From Saccharopolyspora erythraea NRRL 2338 (GTDB lineage: Bacteria > Actinomycetota > Actinomycetes > Mycobacteriales > Pseudonocardiaceae): a stretch of 64,000 nucleotides of DNA. The position numbers and the translations under genes were made by a program. Below the pieces are notes generated by a model. It did not search any database. It had not been told where the DNA came from and saw only the letters and a program-made list of their open reading frames with translations. Every line of letters starts with the position of its first letter. Position 1 is the first letter of the stretch. Of this stretch, positions 52,685-61,528 are shown one piece after another. The DNA is taken from contig NC_009142.1 of NCBI RefSeq assembly GCF_000062885.1, positions 2,469,584-2,533,583 on the forward strand. Direction: 5' to 3'.

Positions 52685-54160
52685 GGGGCGTGTCAGGTGG
52701 GTTGTGTACAAGATCCGATAGTTGATGGAGTACGCACCGATGGGCACGCGTGATTCGCAGCAGCAGGAAGGACATCCGTTCGGGACGGCCGCACAGCCCT
52801 CGTCAGCACGGGACGCGGTCAATGAGATGATCGAGGCAGGCCTGCTCGATGGGCTGATGGACACCGTCGACCGGGGCGGGCTGGCGTTGACCGGGCAGGG
52901 CGGGTTTTTGCCCGAGCTGGTCAAAGCCGTGCTCGAGCGTGGGCTGCAAACCGAAATGTCGGACCATCTCGGGTATGACAAGGGGGATCCGGCCGGGCGG
53001 GGTAGTCCGAACTCGCGCAACGGTGCCAGCGGTAAGACGATCTCGACCGAGGTCGGCGATGTCGATCTGGAGGTGCCCCGCGACCGGGCGGGCTCGTTCG
53101 AGCCGCGGCTGGTGCCCAAGGGGTCGCGGCGGGCCGGCGGCCTGGACGAGATCATCATCTCGCTGTACGCGGGCGGGATGACCGTCCGCGACATCCAGCA
53201 CCACCTGCAGCGCACCTATGGCACCGAGCTCTCCCACGAGACGATTTCCAAGATCACCGACGCGGTGCTCGAGGAGGTCACGGCCTGGCAGTCGAGGCCG
53301 CTGGAAGAGATCTACCCGATCATCTACCTGGATGCGCTGGTGGTGAAGGTGCGTGACGGCCACCAGGTCCGCAACCGCTCTGCCCACATCGCCGTCGGTG
53401 TGGATCTCGACGGTGTCAAGCACGTCCTCGGGATCTGGATCCAGGCCTCCGAAGGGGCGAAGTTCTGGGCCGGGGTGTGTGCCGAGCTGCGCAACCGCGG
53501 CGTCAAAGACGTCCTGATCGTCTGCTGCGACGGCCTGCCCGGGTTGCCGGAGGCGATCGAGGCGACCTGGCCGTCCTCGACGGTGCAGACCTGCACGGTG
53601 CATCTGATCCGGGCGGCGATGCGGTTCGTCTCGTATCAGGACCGCAAGAAGGTCGCTGCGGCGTTGAAACCGATCTATACCGCGCCCACCGTCCAGGCCG
53701 CCGAGACCGCCCTGCTGGAGTTCGCCGAGTCCGACCTCGGCCGCAAGTATCCGGCCGCCGTGCGGACCTGGGAAAACGCGTGGGAACGGTTCATCCCGTT
53801 CCTGTCGTTCCCACCCGAAGTCCGCAAGATCATCTACACCACGAACTCGATCGAGTCACTGAACTACCAACTCCGCAAGATCATCAAAAACCGCGGGCAC
53901 TTCCCCTCCGACGACGCGGTGATCAAGCTGTTGTGGCTGGCCATCCGCGACATCGAAGACAAACGCGCCCGACAACGCGACAAACAACGCGGACTACCCA
54001 CCCACCAGCGCAGCGCCCCCGCACGTCTGGTCGAAGGCGCCACCGTCCACGGCTGGAAACAAGCCCTCGGCGCCCTCGCACTGCACTTCCCCGACCGACT
54101 CGACCCCTACCTCAACTGACCCACCCAAAGTCCTATACACAAACCACTTGACAGGCTCTT
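52685..54160 (+). mobile_element. IS256-family insertion sequence
   Basis: About 1.48 kb with imperfect inverted ends: GGGCGTGTCAGGTGGGTTG on the left and the complement of AACCACTTGACAGGCTCT on the right. The left neighbour is an IS701 fragment and the right neighbour an IS5 fragment. No eight-base direct repeat joins the two, so it marks a rearrangement junction and not a simple insertion. Confidence 0.8.
52740..54119 (+). CDS. IS256-family (mutator-type) transposase
   Basis: A protein of about 460 aa, complete by family length. It has an N-terminal region with LLDGLMDTVDRGGLALTGQG, then HLGYDKGDPAGRGSPNSRNG. The mutator-type core has the first catalytic Asp in YPIIYLDALVVKVRDGH, the second in VLIVCCDGLPGLPEAIEATW with CTVHLIRAAMRFVSYQDRK, and the Glu region in KIIYTTNSIESLNYQLRKII. 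The start is ATG 52740, or 52725 or 52722. The frame is intact, so the element could be active. Confidence 0.88.
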   Translation: MGTRDSQQQEGHPFGTAAQPSSARDAVNEMIEAGLLDGLMDTVDRGGLALTGQGGFLPELVKAVLERGLQTEMSDHLGYDKGDPAGRGSPNSRNGASGKTISTEVGDVDLEVPRDRAGSFEPRLVPKGSRRAGGLDEIIISLYAGGMTVRDIQHHLQRTYGTELSHETISKITDAVLEEVTAWQSRPLEEIYPIIYLDALVVKVRDGHQVRNRSAHIAVGVDLDGVKHVLGIWIQASEGAKFWAGVCAELRNRGVKDVLIVCCDGLPGLPEAIEATWPSSTVQTCTVHLIRAAMRFVSYQDRKKVAAALKPIYTAPTVQAAETALLEFAESDLGRKYPAAVRTWENAWERFIPFLSFPPEVRKIIYTTNSIESLNYQLRKIIKNRGHFPSDDAVIKLLWLAIRDIEDKRARQRDKQRGLPTHQRSAPARLVEGATVHGWKQALGALALHFPDRLDPYLN

Positions 54161-54671
54161 CCACAGGCATCGGTGATGACGTGGTGCTTCGAGCCCGGCC
54201 GACCACGGTCAACCGGACTCGGACCGACTTTTGGGCAACCACGTCCCCGTTTGGCCTGGATCTGGGAGGAATCCACGACCGCTCGGGAGAAGTCCAACTG
54301 ATCGGCCGCTCGCAGGCGATCCAGCAGCACCCGCTGCAACTGCTCCCATACTCCGGCCTGCTGCCACTCGGCCAACCGCCGCCAGCACGTCGACCCCGAG
54401 CCGAATCCCAACTCCTGCGGCAGAAACTCCCACTGGATGCCGGTGTAGAGCACGAACAAGATGCCCTGCAGAGTCTTGCGATCGTCGATCCGACGCCGAC
54501 CCGGATACCGAAACCGACGCTCGTGCCGGGGCAGCAACGGCTCGATCAACGCCCACAACTCGTCGCTGACCTCCCACGGCCTCGGGCGAGCCATCCCACG
54601 CTCCCAACGATCGAAACGTGATCAACTCCAGCCACCACCATGCCAGACCAAGATCATTATGCAAGGACCCC
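54161..54671 (-). mobile_element. partial inverted copy of the 38-kb IS5 element
   Basis: The minus strand reproduces the first ~510 bases of the element at 37952-38862, from its left end (GGGGTCCTTGCA, complement at 54660-54671, flanked by TAA) to the codons for HHVITDAC. The transposase keeps the first ~145 residues and is then cut by the IS256 end at 54160. The two copies look identical where both are present, so the duplication is recent. Confidence 0.9.
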
Positions 54672-54674
54672 TAA

Positions 54675-56480
54675 GACCAAGGCGGCGTTCAAGGACGCTG
54701 CTCGAGTGCACCTCGGCCAGCCCGGCTTCCAAGTCGCCGACCAGTTCAGCAAGGCGCTCCCGGCGCCGATCGCAGCCAAGGACATCCCGCTGTCCGGGAT
54801 CGTGGACCCAGCCCACGAGCGGTACTCGGAGGCCGCCGAGGTTCGCTCGCTGATCGAAAATGATTCGCAGATCGGCAAGATCTTCGACACCGCTCGCGGT
54901 CGCGAAGGACTGATCCGAAACGCGGGCGTGCACGCGTGCGCGCACATCATTTCTCGTGAACCGCTGCTCGATGTGCTGCCGCTGTGGAAGCGTGACGACG
55001 GCGAGATCATCACCGGGTGGGACGGGCCGCAGTGTGAGGCGGTAGGCCTGCTCAAGATCGATATTCTTGGGCTGGTCAACATGACCACGATCGACGACAC
55101 CGTGCGCATGGTGAAGACCAACCACGGCGACGAGATCGAACCGCTCGACATCCCTCTCGACGACCCCGCGACCTACGAGATGTTGGGCCGTGGCGAGAGC
55201 TTGGGCGTGTTCCAGCTTGAAGGTGGCGGCATGCAGTCGCTGCTCAAGCGCATGGCACCCACCCGGTTCGGCGACATCGTTGCCTGCGTCGCCCTGTACC
55301 GGCCGGGCCCGATGGACGTCAACGCGCACCTGGACTACGCCGACCGCAAGAACGGCAAGAAGCCGGTCGGGCCGATCCACCCCGAACTCGATGAACCGCT
55401 CAAGGACATCCTCGGCGAGACCTACGGCCTGATCGTCTACCAGGAGCAGATCATGGCCATCGCTCAGAAGGTCGCCGGCTACACCCTTGGGCAAGCCGAC
55501 TTGCTGCGACGGGCGATGGGTAAGAAGAAGAAGGAGGTGATGGACGAGCAGTTCGCCCGGTTCGAGGCCGGTATGGCCGAGCGCGGCTACAGCAAAGAGG
55601 CCATCGACCAGCTGTGGGCGACGGTGCTGCCGTTCGCCGGGTATGCGTTCAACAAGTCCCACGCCGCGGCCTATGGCCTGGTGACCTACTGGACCGCCTA
55701 TTTGAAGGCGCACTACCCGGCCGAGTACATGGCGGCGTTGCTGACCGCCAACGCGCACAACAAGGACAAGACCGGCGTCTACCTGTCCGAGTGCCGCCGG
55801 ATGCGCATCCGAGTGTTGCAGCCGGACGTCAACGAATCCGTGACCCAGCACACTGCGGTCGAGGGGCGCATCCGCTTCGGGCTGGGCGCGATCCGCAACG
55901 TCGGTTCGAACGTGGTCGAGTCGATCGTCAAGACCCGCGAGGACAAGGGCCGCTACGCCTCGTTCACCGACTTTCTCGACAAGGTCGAGATCCTCGCCTG
56001 CAACAAGCGGGTCCTCGAGTCGTTGATCAAGGCCGGTGCGTTCGACTCGCTCGAGCACACCCGCATGGCGCTGACCCAGCACCACGAGGCGGCCGTGGAT
56101 GCCGTGATCGGTCTCAAGCGGCACGAAGCGATGGGTCAGTTCGACCTGTTCGGCGGTGGCGACGACACCGCCGCCAGCAACGACGCCTCGCCGCTGGCGC
56201 ATCTGCAGTTCACTGACGAGGAGTGGCCGCGTAAGCAGCTGCTCGCCTACGAGCGGGAAATGCTCGGCCTCTACGTCTCGGCGCACCCCTTGGACGGGGC
56301 CGAGCGGCTGCTGGCGCCGTACCAGGACACCAGCATCGCCGAGCTCGTCGGCGGAGAACGTGAGCCCGGCGGCAACGGCAAGGACGAGGCCAAGATCGCC
56401 GGGATGATTTCCGGGGTTCAGCGGCGGCTCAACAAGAACGGGCAGCCCTGGGCGATTGTCACCCTGGAAGACTTCGACTT
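54675..56480 (+). pseudogene. dnaE: internal fragment of DNA polymerase III alpha subunit (dnaE)
   Basis: About 600 residues of a DnaE1-like polymerase, lacking both ends. It begins at [20 protein letters not shown], after the PDxDxD catalytic pair, and has [38 protein letters not shown] (third Asp region), [60 protein letters not shown] (fingers), [20 protein letters not shown], and the OB-fold start [11 protein letters not shown]. It then runs out of frame homology into an antisense MFS fragment near 56480. The 5' junction is the end of the IS5 copy. Without the first two catalytic Asp it cannot polymerise DNA. It is probably a piece of another replicon or a second dnaE. Confidence 0.88.
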
Positions 56481-56484
56481 TGAT

Positions 56485-56879
56485 GAGGATGGGGAAGGTG
56501 AACGCCACGGTGGCGTTGCTGAGCCACTGCGCGAAGATCGCCACGCCCATCGCGAAACCGCGCAGGCGGATGGGAAGACCTCCGCCATCACCAGCCAGTA
56601 GACGGTGCTGATCACGCTTTGCATGAAGAACAGGAACACGAGCATGAAGCCCAGCACGACGTAGGAGCGGACGGTGGATTCCGGCAGCAGGAAGCAGCCG
56701 CCGAGCAGCGCCAGCGAGATCGTGATGCCCGCCTGGCCGGTGATGATCACGGGTTGGCGTCCGACCCGGTCGAGCAGGTAGATGCCGATGAGCACCGACA
56801 CCACCGAGACCACGCCGTTGGCGATCGTCGCGGTGATCGACGCCTCGGTGCCCAAACCACATCTGCGATTGCTCAACAA
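56485..56879 (-). pseudogene. MFS sugar-porter fragment
   Basis: The minus strand encodes GLGTEASITATIANGVVSVV, GIYLLDRVGRQPVIITGQAG (MFS motif in the D-R-x-G-R-x-P loop), ALLGGCFLLPE, and [12 protein letters not shown]. After a frame change it gives [20 protein letters not shown] and [10 protein letters not shown]. This is the second half of a 12-TM transporter, without either end, joined tail to tail with the dnaE fragment. Not functional. Confidence 0.78.
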
Positions 56880-56977
56880 AAAGGGAGCGCAGGGACTCGC
56901 GCAGTGAGGTGATTTAGGCGTTTTCCGCCTGGGCAGGATTCGCCCTCACCCGCGGGCCGGAGGCACCGCACTCGTCG

Positions 56978-58078
56978 TCAGTGCGTGGCCGGCGCGCTGG
57001 TGTCCGTTATGGACGGTGTGGGTGACGGTGACGTCGGGTTCGACGACGATGTCGGCGGCGGTGTCGACGTGCTCGGCGGTGGTGGCCCCGACGTGGTCGG
57101 CGGTGGCGGTGGCTCCGTCGTTGGTGGCGGGGTCGTCGGCGGTGGCTCCGTCGTCGGGGGCGGCGGTGGCACCGTCCCCGGTGGCGGTACCGGCACCGGC
57201 GGTGGTGGCGTTCCCGGGGGCGGCGGTGGGAGCTGCGGCGGCGGTGCCGGCACGACGTCGAGGACGACGCGCGTCGGCACCACGCCGCGGGCGTAGGCGT
57301 CGGCGAAGCCGAGCACCGCACGGACGTAGCCGTCGGAGTGGTTGTAGCGGAAGACAGCCGCCGCGAGCTGATCGCGTTCACGCAGGTCCCCACCGCCCGC
57401 GCACAGGTAGCGACCGGATGCGAGCGCGGCGTCGAAGACGTTGTGCGGACTGCGGATCCCGTCGGCGTTGCCGTCGGCGGCGTGCCGGCGCCAGGTCGAC
57501 GGGATGAACTGCATCGGCCCCACGGCCCGGTCCCACACCGGGTCCGAGTCGAGCGCTCCGGCGTCGGTGTCGGGGATCGCCGCGACCCCGGGAGCGCCGT
57601 CGAGCCGCGGGCCCAGGATAGGCGAGGTGGTGGTGCCCCGCGCGTCGACCCGGCCGGATCGCGCGTGGCCGGACTCGATGCGCCCGATGCCGGCCAGTAC
57701 GGGCCACTGGAGTCCGCAACGCGGGTTCGAGCGGGTGAGAGTCTGCTCGGCCTGCCGGTAGGCGTCCAGCACGACACCGGGGATGCCCAGCCGTCCGGTC
57801 GGTCCCGGGGCGGGCTCTGCGGCTTCGGAGTTGAGACCGCGTCCCGTTGGTTCCTCGAATAAGGCGAAGTCGGGGATCAGGTCCGCGGGCAACCGCCCGG
57901 TGCCGCCGAAGTGGTCGCGTGCCGCCAGGACGTCGGGTAGGGCCGAGTCGTCGGTGGCCGATTGCACGACGGCGTCGCCGCGGAGCGCGAGCAACGGTCC
58001 GAATGCGAACAGAAGCCCCGTCACGACCGCTGTGAACCGCTCGCCCCGACGACGGGGTGAACCCCATGGGTACGCCAC
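56978..58078 (-). CDS. secreted lytic transglycosylase-like protein with Pro-rich tail
   Basis: A 366-aa protein. A hydrophobic N-terminal segment (RFTAVVTGLLFAFGPLLALR) acts as signal or anchor. An SLT-type domain spans about residues 100-260: WPVLAGIGRIESGHARSGRV with the catalytic Glu, AVGPMQFIPSTWRRHAADGN and GRYLCAGGGDLRERDQLAAA, then FRYNHSDGYVRAVLGFADAY. A tail of about 100 residues is almost only Pro, Thr and Ser (PPPTTEPPPTTPPPTTEPPP), likely spanning the cell wall. GTG at 58078 follows GGAGGTG. It probably cleaves peptidoglycan glycan strands. It is the first backbone-like gene after the island. Confidence 0.87.
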   Translation of the reverse strand: MAYPWGSPRRRGERFTAVVTGLLFAFGPLLALRGDAVVQSATDDSALPDVLAARDHFGGTGRLPADLIPDFALFEEPTGRGLNSEAAEPAPGPTGRLGIPGVVLDAYRQAEQTLTRSNPRCGLQWPVLAGIGRIESGHARSGRVDARGTTTSPILGPRLDGAPGVAAIPDTDAGALDSDPVWDRAVGPMQFIPSTWRRHAADGNADGIRSPHNVFDAALASGRYLCAGGGDLRERDQLAAAVFRYNHSDGYVRAVLGFADAYARGVVPTRVVLDVVPAPPPQLPPPPPGTPPPPVPVPPPGTVPPPPPTTEPPPTTPPPTTEPPPPPTTSGPPPPSTSTPPPTSSSNPTSPSPTPSITDTSAPATH

Positions 58079-58346
58079 GACTGCACCTCCAGTTCCGCAG
58101 GGTGCAGACCTTTCCGGAGGCGGTGGCATGCTGTCCACGGGTACAGCGCAACACGTCGGTCATCTCGTTCTTGTTGTCAGCAGGGTGCTAATCGGCCGAG
58201 CCTTGACTGTTCCGCGTTGATACAAAGGAAAACCGGTCGCCGCTAGCCGGATTCGGGACTGTTGACGCCGTTGCGACGCCTCATTACGTTCACCGGACGC
58301 CAACCGGTCCGCACCAATCGGCGCAGAGCCGGCTCAGGAGACCACC

Positions 58347-59346
58347 ATGACCCCCACAGCATTCCCGCACCCGCGTGGCCGGTTCCTGCGCCTGGGCGGT
58401 GCGGCGACGGCACTGGCGGTGTTGCTCGCGGTCACGGGCGTGCCTCCGACGGCATAGGCACCCGAGATGCCGCGGCGGTCGCTGCCGGGGAAGGCGAGCG
58501 TGGTGGACCGGCAGTTGGTCGACGGACGCACGGTGGACCTGTGGATCGACTCACCGGCGCTCGGCACCACTGCACCCGTGCGCATCCTGCTGCCCGCGCG
58601 CTGGGCGCTGGAACCGGACCGGACCTGGCCGGTGCTCTACCTGCTGCACGCCGGTGGACTACCGGTCCTGGACGGAATGGACCGACGTGGAGAAGTTCAC
58701 CGCGGACAAGGACGTCCTGGTCGTGATGCCCAGAACGGTCCCGCGGGGATGTACTCGCAGTGGTGGAACCAGGGGCGCTCACCGCTGCCGGACTGGGAGA
58801 CCTTCCACGTCGAGGAGGTCCGCGAGACCTGGAGCGCGACTACCGCGCGGGGCAGGAACGCGCGGTCGCCGGTCTCTCGATCGGTGGCTACGGCGCCATG
58901 GCATACGCGTTCCGCAACCCGGGCGTCTTCGGTGCCGCCGCGTCCTACAGCGGCGCGATCGACATGTTGCAGGGCGGCACACCGATGGGCATCCAGAGCA
59001 TCCTCGTTAGCCAGGGACTGGGCGCCTACGACCTGTGGGGCAACGAGTACGCCAACCGGTTCCGTTGGATGTCGCACAACCCGGCGGACAACGTGGAGGC
59101 GCTGCGGGGCGTCGAGCTCTACGTCTCCTGCGGCAACGGACAGCCGGGGCCGCTCGACCCGCCGGGGCAGGAGTACGAGGCGCACGAGGCGTCGTCGCTG
59201 GAGTCCTCGCGCAGCTTCACGGATCGGTTGCGGCAGCAAGGGATCGCGGTGACGACCAACTACTACGGCAACGGCACCCACGCCTGGGAGCGCGAGCTGC
59301 ACGCCTCCTGGCCGACGTTGGCCAGGGGATGGGCATCACGCCGTAG
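58347..59346 (+). pseudogene. secreted esterase of the antigen 85/esterase D type, heavily broken
   Basis: A signal peptide (MTPTAFPHPRGRFLRLGGAA, ALAVLLAVTGVPPTA) is followed directly by TAG at 58456. After it the frame continues ASVVDRQLVDGRTVDLWIDS and PDRTWPVLYLLHAGG. Further pieces lie in changing frames: DYRSWTEWTDVEKFTADKDV, then QNGPAGMYSQWWNQGRS, then LERDYRAGQERAVAGLSIGG (nucleophile Ser), NPADNVEALRGVELYVSCGN, GTHAWERELHASWP. A last shift gives the stop at 59346. One nonsense codon and about four shifts in 1 kb suggest real decay or a badly read stretch. Confidence 0.8.
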
Positions 59347-59407
59347 GACCTGTTCCGGAAGGGCCGCAGCGGGGCGGCCTGGGACGCACCCCCGAGAACA
59401 TGCGACT

Positions 59408-60391
59408 TCAAAGATCGTCGTACTGGGTGGGTGTGAACGTCAGGCGCGGGTCGCTCTGCACGAATCCGCCGAGCAGCTGGTCGATCTGGGTGAGCACGTC
59501 GATGCCGAGCTCGACGCCTGATGCCCGCGCGTTCTCCGCCACCTGTGCCGGCCGCGAGGCGCCCACGACCGCCGAGGCGACCCCTTCGTGGTGCAGCGCC
59601 CATGCGATCGCGAGCTGGGCCATGGTGAGTCCGGCTTCCTCAGCGATGCCGCGCAGCAGGTCCACGCGCTCCAGCAGGGATGCGTCGAGGAACGGCCGCA
59701 CGGCGCTCCTGCCGCGTTCGTCGTTGTCGGCTCGCGACCCGGGCGGGATGCGCTGCTGCCGGTACTTGCCGGTCAGGATGCCCTGGGCCAGCGGCATCGA
59801 CGCGAAGTGGCCGATCCCGGCGCGCGCGGCGGCCGGCATGACCTGGGACTCGGGCGCCCGCCACAGCATCGAGTAGTGCGCGTGGTTGCAAAGCAGCGGT
59901 ACGCGCAGCTCGTTGGCCAGCGCGTCGGCGCGCAGGAGTTGCTCGGCGGTCCACTCCGCGGTGCCGACGTAGCGGACCTTGCCCTCGCGCACCACGTCCG
60001 ACAGCGCCAGGAAGGTCTCCTCCAGCGGTGTCCGGTGGTCGAAGCGCCACAGCTGGAACACGTCGACGTGGTCGGTGCCCAGCCTGCGCAGCGAGCCGTG
60101 CAGCGAGGACATCAGGTGCTTGCGCCCCAGCCCGAACTGGCTTGCCCCGGGATGCTCGAGCCAGAAGACGCCGGTGCAGAGCACGATGTCGTCGCGCCGC
60201 GCCTCCCGAAGACCTTCGGCGAGGGCTTCCTCGGCCGCGCCGTGACCCCACGCGGCGGCGGTGTGGAAGGTGGTGATCCCGGCCTCCAGCGCGGCACGCG
60301 CGCAGTTCGCCGACTCCCGGTGGGCGAATCGGTTGCCGTAGGAGATCTCGCTGACGAGCAGCCCGCTGCGGCCGATCCGACGGTGTCGCAC
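59408..60391 (-). CDS. aldo-keto reductase fold protein lacking the catalytic tetrad
   Basis: A 327-aa TIM-barrel protein of the AKR superfamily. The fold motifs are clear: RRIGRSGLLVSEISYGNRFA, KHLMSSLHGSLRRLGTDHVD, VREGKVRYVGTAEWTAEQLL and the NADPH-site end VASAVVGASRPAQVAENARA. The four catalytic positions are all changed: Asp in FDTA is His43 (TFHTAAAW), Tyr is Trp48, Lys is Gly74 (LCTGVFW) and His is Trp115 (FQLWRFD). It should still bind NADP but not reduce carbonyls in the usual way. It ends four bases from the SDR gene upstream, on the same strand, so both are in one operon. Confidence 0.85.
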   Translation of the reverse strand: MRHRRIGRSGLLVSEISYGNRFAHRESANCARAALEAGITTFHTAAAWGHGAAEEALAEGLREARRDDIVLCTGVFWLEHPGASQFGLGRKHLMSSLHGSLRRLGTDHVDVFQLWRFDHRTPLEETFLALSDVVREGKVRYVGTAEWTAEQLLRADALANELRVPLLCNHAHYSMLWRAPESQVMPAAARAGIGHFASMPLAQGILTGKYRQQRIPPGSRADNDERGRSAVRPFLDASLLERVDLLRGIAEEAGLTMAQLAIAWALHHEGVASAVVGASRPAQVAENARASGVELGIDVLTQIDQLLGGFVQSDPRLTFTPTQYDDL

Positions 60392-60395
60392 GCGC

Positions 60396-61205
60396 TCAGC
60401 TCCGTTTCCCGGTTGCGGCCGCGGTTTCCTCGACGGTGCGTTCGATCCACGCGTCCGGGGCCAGGGCCTTGTGCGCGTAGGCCGCGCCCGCCGAAGCGTG
60501 CGGCAGGATCAGGAACCGCTCCGCGGCGAGTCCCTCGACGACGGACTCGGCGACCTCCTCCGGCGTGCGCAGCGGTGCCGCCGCCGCGATGGCCATCGCC
60601 GCCGGGTGCCGCGCCTCGATCGCGGGCATCAGCAGGTCGGTGCGCACCCCGAGCGGGCACAGCGCGCTGACCCGGATGCCGCGCTCGCGGTAGGTGATCG
60701 CGAGCCATTCGGCGAGGCCGATCGCGGCGTGCTTGGTCACCGTGTAGGGCGCGTCACCGGGCGCGCTGAGCAGGCCGGCCCCGGAGGCGGTGATGAGCAG
60801 GTGGCCCTGCCCGCCGCGCAGCATCGCGGGCAGCGCGGCCTGCGCGGCGTGGACATGCTGCATGACGTTGACCTCCCAGGAGCGGGCCCACTGGGCGGCG
60901 GGCGCCTGCACCCCGGTGCCGAAGGCGACTCCGGCGTTCGAGCAGAACAGGTCCAGCGCGCCGTATTCGGCGCGGGTCATGGCGACCAAGGCGCGCAGGT
61001 CCTCGCGGGAGGTGGCGTCGGCTGCTCTGGAGAGGGCGGTGCCGCCGGACTCCACGATCGAGTCAGCCACGGCGTCTGATGCGTCGCCGTCGATGTCGGA
61101 GACGATCACGGCGCGCGCTCCGCCGCGGGCGAAGCGGCGCGCCATCGCGGCGCCGATGCCGTTTCCGGCTCCGGTTATGACGACCACGCGGTCAGCCAGA
61201 TCCAC
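60396..61205 (-). CDS. short-chain dehydrogenase/reductase
   Basis: A 269-aa classical SDR. The cofactor motif is VVVITGAGNGIGAAMARRFA (Gly-rich loop at 12-18), with Asp39 after strand 2 (VSDIDG), which hints at NAD preference. The NAG motif is FCSNAGVAFG. The catalytic triad is Ser141 (ITASGAG), Tyr154 and Lys158 (PYTVTKHA). The gene is upstream of, and probably co-transcribed with, the AKR-like gene. Their promoter region (61206-61528) is shared divergently with the synthase gene, so a joint pathway is possible. The substrate is unknown. Confidence 0.9.
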   Translation of the reverse strand: MDLADRVVVITGAGNGIGAAMARRFARGGARAVIVSDIDGDASDAVADSIVESGGTALSRAADATSREDLRALVAMTRAEYGALDLFCSNAGVAFGTGVQAPAAQWARSWEVNVMQHVHAAQAALPAMLRGGQGHLLITASGAGLLSAPGDAPYTVTKHAAIGLAEWLAITYRERGIRVSALCPLGVRTDLLMPAIEARHPAAMAIAAAAPLRTPEEVAESVVEGLAAERFLILPHASAGAAYAHKALAPDAWIERTVEETAAATGKRS

Positions 61206-61528
61206 AGGAATGCTCCAGTTCGGTTCCGAGTGAGCGGGTTCACGGGTTCGGAATTGTCAGGCACACAACAATTCCGCGGTGAGCGGGAACTCGCGCGGGG
61301 TGAGTTCCGGGGGACTGCCGCCGAATCGCGGCGAGGCGAGACTAGCACCGTCGATCTTGCTCGAAAAGTGCTGAAGCGCGGCTCAAACCGGGCTCAATTC
61401 CTGCTTTGTGGACGGTCATCGCTTCCGGATCCGTTGCGGTTCGCAGTGGGTTGCTCCTATTCATTTTCTGGCGCGGCCGATTCCGTCTGCCGGCCGTCTC
61501 GTCAGTGCAGCCAGGAGGAGGGGTTCCC
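61206..61528. other. 323-base divergent promoter region
   Basis: It lies between the SDR/AKR pair and the synthase gene. No gene was found. It presumably holds promoters for both directions. Confidence 0.5.

Noticed and set aside
54622-56862. A 746-codon minus-strand frame opposite the dnaE fragment
   Set aside because: Only its first ~120 codons match an MFS transporter. The rest is the shadow of dnaE.
57030-57260. GGTGGCGG-type short tandem repeats, possibly a repeat array
   Set aside because: They are the antisense of Pro/Thr codons in the tail of the lytic transglycosylase. There is no spacer structure as in CRISPR.
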